Shown here in pieces: positions 23,960 to 29,493 of a DNA stretch of 35,069 bases; position 1 is the first letter of the stretch; each line of letters opens with the position of its first letter. The DNA is from a virus. The translations under genes and the position numbers were made by a program. The stretch lies in IMG/VR virus record IMGVR_UViG_3300025759_000299, positions 1 to 35,069 of that record; one strand, given 5' to 3'. The notes below the pieces were generated by a model, which saw only the letters and a program-made list of their open reading frames with translations, was not told the DNA's origin and searched no databases.

Positions 23960-24375
23960 TGAGTTGGTTATCAAAGTTATTTGGTGTTGGTGGTGGTACT
24001 GATGCTATAACAGCAGTAGGCAATGCTTTTGATGAGATATTCACAAGCGACGAAGAGCGGGCGCAGGCCAAAATGGTCATGGAAAAGCTGAAGCAGCAGC
24101 CCGCCGCACTGCAAGTAGAGCTGAACAAAGTCGAGGCAACGCACAGATCGACCTTTGTGGCTGGGTGGCGTCCTTTCATTGGCTGGGTGTGCGGCTTTGG
24201 CTTTGGATATCATTACGTATTGCAGCCATTCCTGATATTCATAATAGCCGCTACTGGTGCAGAACTTCCCGAATTGCCTGAGTTCGACATGATATCACTT
24301 CAGACTGTGCTTATGGGTATGCTTGGTCTTGGTGGATTGCGAACGTTCGAGAAGCTCAAGGGTAAGGCTAAGTAA
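23959..24375 (+). CDS. Holin of the 3-TM type (138 aa)
   Basis: The start is a GTG overlapping the previous stop, with GGAG 9 bases upstream. The protein has a Gly-rich N-terminus (LSKLFGVGGG), an acidic helix, the STFVAGWRPFIGWVCGFGFGYHY motif common to the 3-TM holin/GTA-release family, then a hydrophobic hairpin (VLQPFLIFIIAATGA and LQTVLMGMLGLGGLRTFE). It ends in a basic cap. The AGWRPFIGW stretch is the main diagnostic feature. Position directly after the endolysin and before the operon-end hairpin supports a role in lysis timing. The number of true membrane helices is not certain. Confidence 0.82.
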   Translation: MSWLSKLFGVGGGTDAITAVGNAFDEIFTSDEERAQAKMVMEKLKQQPAALQVELNKVEATHRSTFVAGWRPFIGWVCGFGFGYHYVLQPFLIFIIAATGAELPELPEFDMISLQTVLMGMLGLGGLRTFEKLKGKAK

Positions 24376-24378
24376 TGA

Positions 24379-24396
24379 AGCGGCTCATTTGCCGCT
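24379..24396 (+). terminator. Convergent operon-end hairpin
   Basis: AGCGGC-TCATTT-GCCGCT gives a perfect 6-bp GC-rich stem with a 6-base loop. It follows the holin stop by 3 bases, and its loop contains the stop codon of the leftward gene. It therefore probably ends transcripts from both strands where the late rightward and early leftward operons meet. There is no clear T-run on either side. Confidence 0.55.
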
Positions 24397-24657
24397 ATCT
24401 ATGACAGTAAAAGCAACCTCCTTAAATTCTGATTTATCCTTTTTATCAATAAACCACCACACGCCATCTTTTGATGGCCTCTGCCTACGCTTTAATCCTC
24501 TTATGGTAAATTTATCACCGGACAAAAGCACTGGCACTAGCTGTTTAATTTCATCGTCTGTAAGTCCCGCTAGCTTAGCAAATCGCCGCGCCATTGGTAT
24601 ATGATACATGGTTTTACACGAACGCATTACTTTTATAGCCTTCTCTTTTGCAGTCAT
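24385..24657 (-). CDS. Hypothetical leftward protein (90 aa)
   Basis: The last gene of the leftward block. It starts in an ATGA overlap with the MazG-like gene and stops inside the operon-end hairpin. The protein is basic: an N-terminal helical region AKEKAIKVMRSCKTMYHIPMARRFAKLAGLTDDEIKQLV that could be a small helix bundle, then a beta-type basic part (DKFTIRGLKRRQRPSKDGVWWFIDKKDK) ending FKEVAFTVIDSGK. It may bind nucleic acid given the RGLKRRQRPSKDG segment, but no family is recognised. Coupling to the MazG-like gene suggests joint expression. Confidence 0.65.
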   Translation of the reverse strand: MTAKEKAIKVMRSCKTMYHIPMARRFAKLAGLTDDEIKQLVPVLLSGDKFTIRGLKRRQRPSKDGVWWFIDKKDKSEFKEVAFTVIDSGK

Positions 24658-25199
24658 TTCACAAGCCCCGCTAGTTCAGCCTCATTAACAGGCTTATAAA
24701 ACGGCTCAGCTTTAAGTAATTTACCTTTTTTGTATTCCTTCCCGCCAACCTTTTGATCTTCAGATGAAAATATACCAATGAGCCTGCCGTCAACAGCCTC
24801 GCCATAAGTTTTTATTCCCCGATCTGAATACCATAGCAACGACTCTGACACGTTTTTTTCATCGAAGATAAACTTAGATAGATTGGATTCGTTAACTAAC
24901 CTTAAAGCTTTATTCGCGGCATCTTCTCCAAGCGCATCATTGAGCCAGGTAAACGCTTTCCAAAATTTCGTCACACAGACATCGCCGTCGACCACCCCAA
25001 TAACATTGCTAGCTGCCACTCGATAGCCAATACAAACCACAATGACATCACACGCCTCTTTTATTTTATTGCCTATTTCTATCGCGCTTTCAAATTCCTT
25101 CCATTCCTCTTCTATTAAATCCTCGTATAACTTCTGGTGCTCGTCACCCGGCGTGACAATTAAGCGTTGAAATTTCGTAATATCATCAATAGAGTTCAT
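24654..25199 (-). CDS. MazG-like nucleotide pyrophosphohydrolase (181 aa)
   Basis: The N-terminal half carries the all-alpha NTP pyrophosphohydrolase pattern: LIEEEWKEFESAIE (metal-binding EExxE) followed about 15 residues later by IKEACDVIVVCIGY (ExxD). These enzymes cleave nucleoside triphosphates or related nucleotides to monophosphate and pyrophosphate. In phages they may clean modified nucleotides or lower alarmone levels. The C-terminal half (about 90-181) holds an alpha-beta segment YGEAVDGRLIGIFSSEDQKVGGKEYKKGKLLKAEPFYKP that I cannot assign. The chain is longer than minimal MazG-like domains (about 100 residues). AGGAT about 8 bases before the start is the ribosome-binding site. The substrate is unknown. 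Confidence 0.75.
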   Translation of the reverse strand: MNSIDDITKFQRLIVTPGDEHQKLYEDLIEEEWKEFESAIEIGNKIKEACDVIVVCIGYRVAASNVIGVVDGDVCVTKFWKAFTWLNDALGEDAANKALRLVNESNLSKFIFDEKNVSESLLWYSDRGIKTYGEAVDGRLIGIFSSEDQKVGGKEYKKGKLLKAEPFYKPVNEAELAGLVK

Positions 25200-25285
25200 A
25201 AAAATTTATCCTGTCTAAAAATAAATGAATGTTAATAAGAGCAAGGAAAACGAAAACGTTGTGCTCTATGTATAGCCTTAACTCT

Positions 25286-25468
25286 TCATTCATGGTCTTC
25301 AAATTGCGCCAAATAAGCCGCACAACCCAAAAAGATTATCTGTAGCTTTGTCGGTTCGTGCTTGTCGTAGTTGCGCAAAGTTTCGGTTGTAACTCCATAA
25401 ATTTCTGCAACTTGTGACAGGCTTTTAAAACCTGCCGCTTTTGCTTTACTTGATGTCGTTGTCGTCAT
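25286..25468 (-). CDS. Small HTH-like DNA-binding protein (60 aa)
   Basis: The core KSLSQVAEIYGVTTETLRNYDKHEPTKLQIIFLGCAAYL reads as a helix-turn-helix (LSQVAEIYGVTTETLRNYDKH) followed by a hydrophobic helix, preceded by a Thr/Ser/Lys/Ala tail. It is closely similar in layout to the 58-residue protein at 30471-30647 (KSLTAVSEITGVSLNTLTNWHKHKP...FAIVLLGC), so the two are paralogues on opposite strands. No ribosome-binding site is evident, and the start is preceded directly by TATAAT, so translation may be weak or leaderless. A possible target is the palindromic promoter 300 bases upstream. It likely regulates its own or a neighbouring operon. Confidence 0.7.
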   Translation of the reverse strand: MTTTTSSKAKAAGFKSLSQVAEIYGVTTETLRNYDKHEPTKLQIIFLGCAAYLAQFEDHE

Positions 25469-25491
25469 TATTATAACTGCGCTTTTATATG

Positions 25492-25545
25492 TTATAGCTC
25501 AAGTTGAGCGCCGTTAGCTGCGATTCTTACTTTTACAGCCTCCAT
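25492..25545 (-). CDS. Tiny leftward frame with strong ribosome-binding site (17 aa)
   Basis: ATG at 25545 is preceded by AAAGGGGA at a spacing of about 6 bases. The frame runs 17 codons (EAVKVRIAANGAQLEL) and ends just upstream of the HTH gene. It may be a leader peptide whose translation affects the HTH gene, which lacks a visible ribosome-binding site. It may also be chance. Confidence 0.3.
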   Translation of the reverse strand: MEAVKVRIAANGAQLEL

Positions 25546-25564
25546 TGCATTCCCCTTTGTGTTT

Positions 25565-25582
25565 GCCAGCTTATAAGCTGGC
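25565..25582. terminator. Perfect 18-bp palindrome over the stop of the 55-aa gene
   Basis: GCCAGCTTATAAGCTGGC is a perfect palindrome that can form a GC-ended hairpin on either strand. It overlaps the TAA of the leftward gene at 25571-25573. There is no T-run in the leftward direction, so it may act as a weak terminator or as an mRNA end-stabilising hairpin. A protein-binding site is also possible. Confidence 0.4.
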
Positions 25583-25738
25583 ATCTTTTAAAATTAGTTC
25601 AATAGTTGCTTTGTGTATTACTTCTGCGTACAGCTCAAACTCATATTGTAGCGCCGCCATTGCTTGTAAATGGGAGCGACCATTTTTGAGCTCATTTTTT
25701 AACATTTTTTTAAATTGTGCTTTAGTTAATTTTTTCAT
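25571..25738 (-). CDS. Small leftward protein (55 aa)
   Basis: A short frame from ATG at 25738 to TAA, with an AAGGG some 12 bases upstream. It reads as a basic N-terminal helix (KKLTKAQFKKMLKNELKNGRSH) and an amphipathic C-terminal helix (LQAMAALQYEFELYAEVIHKATIELILKD). The forward frame over the same bases is a shadow. A convincing leftward promoter lies 40-67 bases upstream, so it is the first gene of the operon with the HTH and MazG-like genes. Function is unknown. Confidence 0.6.
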   Translation of the reverse strand: MKKLTKAQFKKMLKNELKNGRSHLQAMAALQYEFELYAEVIHKATIELILKDASL

Positions 25739-25777
25739 TATTGGTTAGCCCTTTTTGCTGTTTGCTTCAATATCTAT

Positions 25778-25805
25778 ATAATACCAAAATGCTTGGCATA
25801 GTCAA
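25778..25805 (-). promoter_or_regulatory. Leftward sigma70-type promoter with palindromic spacer
   Basis: On the minus strand: -35 TTGACT (25800-25805), 16-base spacer, -10 TATTAT (25778-25783). The spacer contains the perfect palindrome ATGC-CAA-GCAT (25789-25799), a likely operator. It should drive the 55-residue, HTH and MazG-like genes. Confidence 0.7.
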
Positions 25806-25857
25806 CACTTTTATCAAATATTTTTGCATAATCAGCGTGTAAGCTAAAAAACCAATA

Positions 25858-26208
25858 TTATTTCGTTCTCTCTTTAGCTACTGTCGCAACCCAATCGTGT
25901 AAGTACCCGTCAATTTCCCGATCTATACCGAGAACTGAGGTCTTTGCTGTTGTTTGCTTAACTGTTACGCCCTGTCGATTCTTGATTTTTATCTCAAATG
26001 GCAGATCTTTAGAAAGCATCAAATCAATCTCTTTTGCGCTTGCATTCAGTCCGTCAGACCTCTTTATTTTTTTAAGATCGCCGTTTATTTTGTATACTTT
26101 ATACCCTGTAAAATCTCGCATGTTTTCCTTCCAAATTGTCAATATAAGCCAAACCGTAACTATAAAAGCTAGTGTGATTAATATCTCGTCTTTGTAATCA
26201 ATTAACAT
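25858..26208 (-). CDS. Membrane-anchored hypothetical protein (116 aa)
   Basis: One N-terminal membrane helix (about 9-25, ILITLAFIVTVWLILTIW) is followed by a soluble part of about 85 residues with basic and acidic residues, ending ATVAKERTK. The first residues are acidic (LIDYKDE). A cytoplasmic location of the soluble part is likely because the helix is flanked by KENMRD on its C-terminal side, but topology is uncertain. It starts one base after the stop of the upstream gene, with GGGGATGAA as ribosome-binding site. No family is recognised. Confidence 0.6.
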   Translation of the reverse strand: MLIDYKDEILITLAFIVTVWLILTIWKENMRDFTGYKVYKINGDLKKIKRSDGLNASAKEIDLMLSKDLPFEIKIKNRQGVTVKQTTAKTSVLGIDREIDGYLHDWVATVAKERTK

Positions 26209-26209
26209 C

Positions 26210-26593
26210 TTATTTCATCCCCAAATCAGAAAGCATGACTTCCAACATCCCGTTAGCTTCCAGAAAGTTAGCGTAGAAATCCCCTAGGCTGCTAGCTGCA
26301 TCACGATCAGCCATACCGTAAAATACGCGGCGAATGTCAATCGATAAGACGTTGCGGTCATCTTCGGTCATTGCAAACGCCAGCCAACTTGCAAAACTGT
26401 ATTCGCGGTGCTTGGCGTGATCGAGGCCTAGCATTTCTAAGTTTTCCTCAGCCTTGCCTGCCCAGTCGTTGTAGACAAGCACGGCATTCACTACGCTTTC
26501 TGACACTGCCTGCTTGAGGTCTTCATACATATTGTCGTCCTCGCAGATCAATTGGTACTGTGAGTCATATACTGATTCGCTTGATAAAGTCAT
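26210..26593 (-). CDS. Hypothetical acidic helical protein (127 aa)
   Basis: The protein is acidic and mainly helical (MYEDLKQAVSESVVNAVLVYNDWAGKAEENLEMLGLDHAKHREYS, then DDRNVLSIDIRRVFYGMADRDAASSLGDFYANFLEANGMLEVML). It has no motif I recognise. AGAGGTAA about 6 bases before the start is a good ribosome-binding site. A 17-bp operator-like site lies 32-48 bases upstream, so it is the first gene of a repressor-controlled leftward unit that includes the membrane-anchored gene. Small acidic early proteins of this sort sometimes bind or inhibit host enzymes, but nothing here shows that. Confidence 0.65.
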   Translation of the reverse strand: MTLSSESVYDSQYQLICEDDNMYEDLKQAVSESVVNAVLVYNDWAGKAEENLEMLGLDHAKHREYSFASWLAFAMTEDDRNVLSIDIRRVFYGMADRDAASSLGDFYANFLEANGMLEVMLSDLGMK

Positions 26594-26624
26594 CTTGTTA
26601 CCTCTATTTACTGTTACTCAACTG

Positions 26625-26641
26625 TTTAATGATAGTAAACT
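26625..26641. promoter_or_regulatory. Operator-like site 5 (GTTTAAT-GAT-AGTAAAC)
   Basis: Near-perfect 17-bp palindrome, 6 of 7 half-site positions symmetric. On the minus strand it reads GTTTACT-ATC-ATTAAAC and contains TATCAT, a plausible -10 for the gene ending at 26593, with TTTCTT 16 bases upstream. It matches the three sites by the repressor gene and the one at 33976. Confidence 0.6.
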
Positions 26642-26689
26642 CACTAGCCAAAGAAATAAAATACTAAATAGTTATAAGCCAACTCCTGC

Positions 26690-26866
26690 TTATGCAGCTT
26701 CAACAAGTAAATCCTTTAGTCTGTCGATAGCTGCAATTAGCCCTAAGGCCTCGTGTTGAGCACGAAAAGCAGCTTGGGTATTGGTATCGTCTGCAACAAT
26801 ACAAAGCGCCCTGTATACTGCTTCTGCGTGTCTATTTGCTTCGTCTATCATCACGTCAGTGTCCAT
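26690..26866 (-). CDS. Small helical leftward protein (58 aa)
   Basis: The frame runs from ATG at 26866 to TAA, with TAGGTAAGGA directly upstream as ribosome-binding site. It codes for two or three amphipathic helices: DTDVMIDEANRHAEAVYRALCIVADD, then TQAAFRAQHEALGLIAAIDRLKDLLVEAA. The leftward promoter at 26893-26921 lies 27-55 bases upstream, so this is a first gene. Coiled-coil-like periodicity suggests an oligomer. Function unknown. Confidence 0.65.
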   Translation of the reverse strand: MDTDVMIDEANRHAEAVYRALCIVADDTNTQAAFRAQHEALGLIAAIDRLKDLLVEAA

Positions 26867-26892
26867 AGTCCTTACCTATGGTAGTTTTAGCC

Positions 26893-26921
26893 CTTATACT
26901 ATAAGTTTATAAAATAGTCAA
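26893..26921 (-). promoter_or_regulatory. Strong leftward sigma70-type promoter
   Basis: On the minus strand: -35 TTGACT (26916-26921), 17-base spacer, -10 TATAAG (26893-26898). It is close to consensus and lies just upstream of the 58-residue gene. Confidence 0.72.
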
Positions 26922-26922
26922 T

Positions 26923-27138
26923 CTATATATCATTTGATATTATACGCTTGCGGGCCTTGTCTATTTGCTTGTGTAAGTCTATCAGTCCGTTTGTGACCAT
27001 CGCCGTAGCAGCAGAAACAATCGTTGCTATAACGCTGATCCAGCCGATTACAATAGCTGGCCCTGCGACCAGCAACGTGTTTAACAAGAACATTACCCAA
27101 CCAACAACGGTTAGCCCTGCTTTCTTTAGTTTAGTCAT
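26923..27138 (-). CDS. Small two-helix membrane protein (71 aa)
   Basis: Two hydrophobic segments (about 9-25 LTVVGWVMFLLNTLLVAG and 30-50 VIGWISVIATIVSAATAMV) are followed by a charged tail (IDLHKQIDKARKRIISND). I choose ATG 27138 because GGGTGAT lies about 6 bases upstream; a start 12 bases earlier lacks one. Holin-like or an early membrane-modifying protein is possible, but this gene sits in the recombination operon, away from the lysis genes. Its stop codon is 2 bases from a palindrome. Confidence 0.6.
   Translation of the reverse strand: MTKLKKAGLTVVGWVMFLLNTLLVAGPAIVIGWISVIATIVSAATAMVTNGLIDLHKQIDKARKRIISNDI
26927..26940. promoter_or_regulatory. Palindrome upstream of leftward promoter (ATATCA-TT-TGATAT)
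   Basis: Perfect 6-bp arms around TT, lying 6 bases from the -35 TTGACT at 26916-26921. It could be an activator or repressor site. It also overlaps the last codons of the membrane-protein gene. Confidence 0.45.
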
Positions 27139-27199
27139 GTGATCACCCATTAAAGTTTAAAGCGGCCTATTTTTTTATGTCCCGACCGCTAGAAGGGAC

Positions 27200-27646
27200 T
27201 TAACTAAAAGGTATGTCGTCCCCGAAATCATCAGTTGCCAACGGTTGCGGTGTCGGTGCCGCTTGCTGATTAGACCTGCCACCTTGATTCGCACTTGTAT
27301 TGTCGTCACGACCGCCAATGAACTGCATTTCATTACCAATAATTTCAGTCGTGTATCTATCTTGACCGTTTTTATCTTGCCATTTGGTAGTTTGCAGCCT
27401 TCCCTCTATATAGACTTGCGAGCCTTTATTGAGGTACTGACCGGCTATCTCCGCAGTCTTACCGAATAGAACAACCCTGTGCCATTCTGTCGCATCCTGT
27501 CGATTTCCTTGCTCATCTTTGGAGCCGAGCGCATTGGTCGCTACGCTTAAATTTGCAACACTAGTGCCGCTTGCCGTCTGCCTGACATCTGGATCTTGGC
27601 CCAATCTGCCCAAGATGATCGCTTTGTTTACTGTGCCTTTAGCCAT
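27200..27646 (-). CDS. ssb: Single-stranded DNA-binding protein (148 aa)
   Basis: OB-fold SSB. The start (AKGTVNKAIILGRLGQDPDVRQTASGTSVANLSVATN), then QDATEWHRVVLFGKTAEIAGQYLNKGSQVYIEGRLQTTKWQDKNGQDRYTTEII and the acidic end DDFGDDIPFS, give an OB domain (1-108), a Gln/Asn/Pro-rich linker and the DDIPF protein-binding tail. It protects single-stranded DNA in replication and recombination and recruits partners through its tail. It overlaps the erf gene by 8 bases, so the two are co-translated. The length is slightly below that of E. coli SSB (178). Confidence 0.93.
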   Translation of the reverse strand: MAKGTVNKAIILGRLGQDPDVRQTASGTSVANLSVATNALGSKDEQGNRQDATEWHRVVLFGKTAEIAGQYLNKGSQVYIEGRLQTTKWQDKNGQDRYTTEIIGNEMQFIGGRDDNTSANQGGRSNQQAAPTPQPLATDDFGDDIPFS

Positions 27647-28217
27647 TCTTTCTTGCCTCTCTTTCCTGTTCTATTATCTTTTTTATTTGCGCTCGATCTG
27701 TAGAGTTTAGGTACTTCCAAGCTTCAGCCACGAAGTCGTTGTCCTTAGCCTCAAATTCAGTTAGTAGCGCATCATCTTCTTTGGCTTGCTTGTATCCGAT
27801 TAGTAGTGCCGCCCACTCCTGATGCTTATTAGGTTTGTGATTGTTTGTTGAATCAGCGTCTTTGGTGTCGTCGGCCAAGAACAAGCCACCAAGCGCATAC
27901 TTACGAGCGTAAGAGCTAGCAGCGCCTGTAATCTGTGATTCATCCATACCCTTCTTCATCACTGGCTCACGAGCGTATGCCGTATTGCTTAGCTTTGCTT
28001 CACCGTACATCAGAGTTGCCGTAGCTTTCACATAGACTCGATCACCAATAGACACTATTTCATCACCTACCACTAAGGCACAGCCACCAAGTAGAGGTTT
28101 AACAGCTTCCAAGATGTCCTCTTGGTTTCTATAAGAGTACTTACCAAAGCTGTTAAATTGACTCTTTGGCGCTTTCAGTGTCTTCTGTATTTCCGCTAAA
28201 CGTTCCGTTATATCCAT
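27639..28217 (-). CDS. erf: Erf-type single-strand annealing recombinase (192 aa)
   Basis: The N-terminal domain matches the ERF family (P22 Erf, 204 residues): KSQFNSFGKYSYRNQEDILEAVKPLL, then VSIGDRVYVKATATL and the conserved GAASSYARKYALGGLFLADDTKDAD. Annealing proteins of this kind join complementary single strands. In P22 the protein circularises or recombines the genome after entry. The C-terminal part is helical and charged (EQEREARKNG). It overlaps ssb by 8 bases and shares 65 bases out of frame with the upstream gene. Synteny with SSB fits a recombination module. Confidence 0.9.
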   Translation of the reverse strand: MDITERLAEIQKTLKAPKSQFNSFGKYSYRNQEDILEAVKPLLGGCALVVGDEIVSIGDRVYVKATATLMYGEAKLSNTAYAREPVMKKGMDESQITGAASSYARKYALGGLFLADDTKDADSTNNHKPNKHQEWAALLIGYKQAKEDDALLTEFEAKDNDFVAEAWKYLNSTDRAQIKKIIEQEREARKNG

Positions 28218-28347
28218 TACTGTTCATTTCCTCTCGTTGGTATTCTAAGTCATAGCCTGCAAGCCTAGCTTTAGACGCATTTTCTGGTATTGCCCGACCT
28301 GCTTTGCAATCTAGCTGCCCTTCAATAAACTCTAGTAAGTCAGTCAT
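28153..28347 (-). CDS. Small hypothetical protein with FxxGxxDCxxG-like start (64 aa)
   Basis: I place the start at ATG 28347, with AAGGG about 6 bases upstream. It overlaps the repressor gene by 8 bases and the Erf gene by 65 bases. The first half, TDLLEFIEGQLDCKAGRAIPENASKARLAGYDLEY, resembles small phage proteins with the pattern F-x2-G-x2-D-C-x2-G-x-P. Its tail (SNGYNGTFSGNTEDTESAKES) is polar. Function is unknown. The long out-of-frame overlap with Erf means mutations in the tail would also change Erf. Confidence 0.6.
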   Translation of the reverse strand: MTDLLEFIEGQLDCKAGRAIPENASKARLAGYDLEYQREEMNSNGYNGTFSGNTEDTESAKESI

Positions 28348-28567
28348 CGTCACCCTTTTCCTCAGCCCTCTTAACCAGCCGCCAAACTTTAACGTTAAGC
28401 ACTTTAGCGATGCGTATTAGAGCGCGTATGCTGTTTAGTTTAATGCTCCCACCATCGTCTAAAATGCGACTGATGTATCCCCGTGTATAGCCTGCCTGAT
28501 CAGCTAACTCTGATCTGGTAACGCCTTTTTTGCTCATTTCGTTTAATATAGCTTTTCTAAGATCCAT
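28340..28567 (-). CDS. XRE-family HTH repressor (75 aa)
   Basis: A Cro/CI-type helix-turn-helix protein: LRKAILNEMSKKGVTRSELADQAGYTRGYISRILDDGGSIKLNSIRALIRIAKVLNVKVWRLVKRAEE. The HTH proper is RSELADQAGYTRGYISRIL (about 17-35), followed by a helical dimer-type part. It lacks a separate oligomerisation or autoproteolytic domain, unlike lambda CI (236 residues), so it is Cro-size. It is the first gene of the leftward recombination operon and faces the divergent control region with three operator-like sites, a typical regulator position. Autoregulation is likely. Whether it acts in lysogeny or only in timing is unclear. Confidence 0.85.
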   Translation of the reverse strand: MDLRKAILNEMSKKGVTRSELADQAGYTRGYISRILDDGGSIKLNSIRALIRIAKVLNVKVWRLVKRAEEKGDDD

Positions 28568-28584
28568 TCATAAGCCCTCAAAGT

Positions 28585-28601
28585 GTTTACTCATAGTACA
28601 C
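28585..28601. promoter_or_regulatory. Operator-like site 1 (GTTTACT-CAT-AGTACAC)
   Basis: 17-bp pseudo-palindrome, 6 of 7 half-site positions symmetric, with a perfect TACT-N3-AGTA core. It overlaps the probable -10 of the leftward repressor promoter, as expected for autorepression. Confidence 0.68.
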
Positions 28602-28623
28602 TAATCTATTTAACATTAAACAA
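28595..28623 (-). promoter_or_regulatory. Probable leftward promoter of the repressor operon
   Basis: On the minus strand: -35 TTGTTT (28618-28623), 17-base spacer, -10 TGTACT (28595-28600); TACTAT with 19 bases is an alternative. The match is moderate, but operator 1 overlaps it. Confidence 0.5.
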
Positions 28624-28639
28624 TTATTTTAGCATAAAA

Positions 28640-28656
28640 GTTTACTAGCATATAAC
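28640..28656. promoter_or_regulatory. Operator-like site 2 (GTTTACT-AGC-ATATAAC)
   Basis: The left half is perfect; the right half matches the symmetric partner at 4 of 7 positions. Middle site of the divergent region, between the two promoters. Weakest of the three here. Confidence 0.5.
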
Positions 28657-28665
28657 CAAACGGTC

Positions 28666-28693
28666 TTGATTAAGTTTACTGGGAGTATATAGT
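28666..28693 (+). promoter_or_regulatory. Rightward early promoter
   Basis: -35 TTGATT (28666-28671), 16-base spacer, -10 TATAGT (28688-28693). Operator 3 fills the spacer. It leads into the small early genes from 28724. Confidence 0.72.
28674..28690. promoter_or_regulatory. Operator-like site 3 (GTTTACT-GGG-AGTATAT)
   Basis: Perfect TACT-N3-AGTA core, 5 of 7 symmetric half-site positions. It lies between the -35 and -10 of the rightward promoter, where a bound repressor would block RNA polymerase. Confidence 0.65.
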
Positions 28694-28723
28694 TAAGGTA
28701 TCGAAACGGGAGGGTATCAAACG

Positions 28724-28927
28724 ATGTTTTGCAAGCATGATTGGGAGCTACTTAGTAGCGAAGTGACAAAAAGCAAGTTTGAATGTGTTACTGAGTCGCT
28801 GGATTCGCTGGGTGGGTTATCAAAAATTAAGTTATCACCCTACCTTTGCGATACCGACAGAAAGCATATACAGGTTTTTTCATGCTCTAAGTGTGGAAGA
28901 CTGAAAAGGTTTGTTGAAGAAATATAG
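28724..28927 (+). CDS. Small Cys-rich early protein, probable zinc binder (67 aa)
   Basis: It begins FCKHDWELLSS, has FECV and PYLCDT in the middle and ends with FSCSKCGRLKRF, so Cys and His pairs (CKH, CSKC) could bind one zinc ion. Small zinc-binding proteins of this sort are common among phage early genes and may bind nucleic acid or a host protein. GGGAGG is about 10 bases upstream. The rightward promoter at 28666-28693 lies 31 bases upstream of the start, so this is its first gene. Confidence 0.65.
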   Translation: MFCKHDWELLSSEVTKSKFECVTESLDSLGGLSKIKLSPYLCDTDRKHIQVFSCSKCGRLKRFVEEI

Positions 28928-28950
28928 ATGTTATGTTTGGAGGTAAGACA

Positions 28951-29139
28951 ATGAACGAAGAAGTAATCAAAGCGCTGAATTTCTTGGTAGGCGAACACTA
29001 CGTAGTCAGGAAGAGTGATGTAGTCAGTACCATAGCTGAATCACTGGGAGTACCTGTGTATAGGGTGCGTGATGCTATAAAAGAAGAGGCAGGCAATGAT
29101 TGGTCTGAGATAGTCTACAAAATCATAGTGGATAAATAA
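28951..29139 (+). CDS. Small helical early protein, HTH-like (62 aa)
   Basis: The start is ATG 28951: GGAGGT at 28938-28943 gives a 7-base spacing, better than the ATG at 28933. The chain is helical (NEEVIKALNFLVGEHYVVRKSDVVSTIAESLGVPVYRVRDAIKEEAG), and the segment VRKSDVVSTIAESLGVPVYRVRDAI has the shape of a winged-helix or HTH element. The stop overlaps the next start by one base (TAATG). DNA binding is plausible but not shown. Confidence 0.6.
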   Translation: MNEEVIKALNFLVGEHYVVRKSDVVSTIAESLGVPVYRVRDAIKEEAGNDWSEIVYKIIVDK

Positions 29140-29258
29140 TGGGATTTAGGAGCACATTTTGTACACAAGACTATTCTATAGAATGGCCTTTATGGTTCAA
29201 AGAAAAATACCACACTCTTTGTTTTGATAGGGCTATATCTTACATTTCCTACAAATAA
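29139..29258 (+). CDS. Small early protein ending inside a direct repeat (39 aa)
   Basis: The frame starts in a one-base overlap with the previous stop. It begins GFRSTFCTQDYSIEWPLWFKEKYHTLCF, reminiscent of small phage proteins with a RSTF-x-(T/D)-Y start and a W-W pair. It ends RAISYISYK, encoded by the first copy of the 106-bp repeat. The same end is coded in the second copy behind an ATG that gives only 14 residues. The gene may have been cut short or given a new C-terminus by the duplication. No strong ribosome-binding site is seen; coupling is likely. Confidence 0.5.
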   Translation: MGFRSTFCTQDYSIEWPLWFKEKYHTLCFDRAISYISYK

Positions 29259-29329
29259 TTTAAAATAAACCTTGCTTTCTTTAAATAGTTGGGTATAATG
29301 ATTACATCAACTAGAGATACCGAGGCAAA
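29224..29329 (+). repeat. Direct repeat copy A (106 bp)
   Basis: Identical over 106 bases to 30182-30287, with the starts 958 bases apart; one extra A follows in this copy. It contains the end of a small gene, a sigma70-type promoter and a leader up to the ribosome-binding region of the following gene. Confidence 0.95.
29272..29299 (+). promoter_or_regulatory. Duplicated promoter, copy A
   Basis: -35 TTGCTT (29272-29277), 16-base spacer, -10 TATAAT (29294-29299). The -10 is perfect. It lies within repeat copy A, upstream of the 52-residue gene. Confidence 0.75.
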
Positions 29330-29334
29330 ATAAA

Positions 29335-29493
29335 ATGACTAAATTAATCGCGGTTTTAGGGCTAAAAAAGAACGTTATCAGAGAAGCAAAACAGGAAGGC
29401 AGCAAGTTTTACGCATGGGTTTCTGAAGCAAATTATGGGGCTGGCGAATGGCAACGAGTAGCAAAAACAAAAATCAAGAAGGTGGCGGCGTGA
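29335..29493 (+). CDS. Small basic early protein behind promoter copy A (52 aa)
   Basis: The frame runs from ATG 29335 to TGA. CGAGG about 8 bases upstream (in the repeat) is the ribosome-binding site. The chain has a hydrophobic-basic N-terminus (TKLIAVLGLKKNVIREAKQEGSK) and a Trp-containing aromatic middle (FYAWVSEANYGAGEWQRV) ending in basic TKIKKVAA. No family recognised. The GTG of the next gene overlaps its stop. Confidence 0.55.
   Translation: MTKLIAVLGLKKNVIREAKQEGSKFYAWVSEANYGAGEWQRVAKTKIKKVAA

Noticed and set aside
22467-24375. Spanin (Rz/Rz1-like) pair in the lysis block
   Set aside because: No frame shows a lipobox lipoprotein nested in an inner-membrane coiled-coil gene; the nested frame at 22984 lacks a lipobox.
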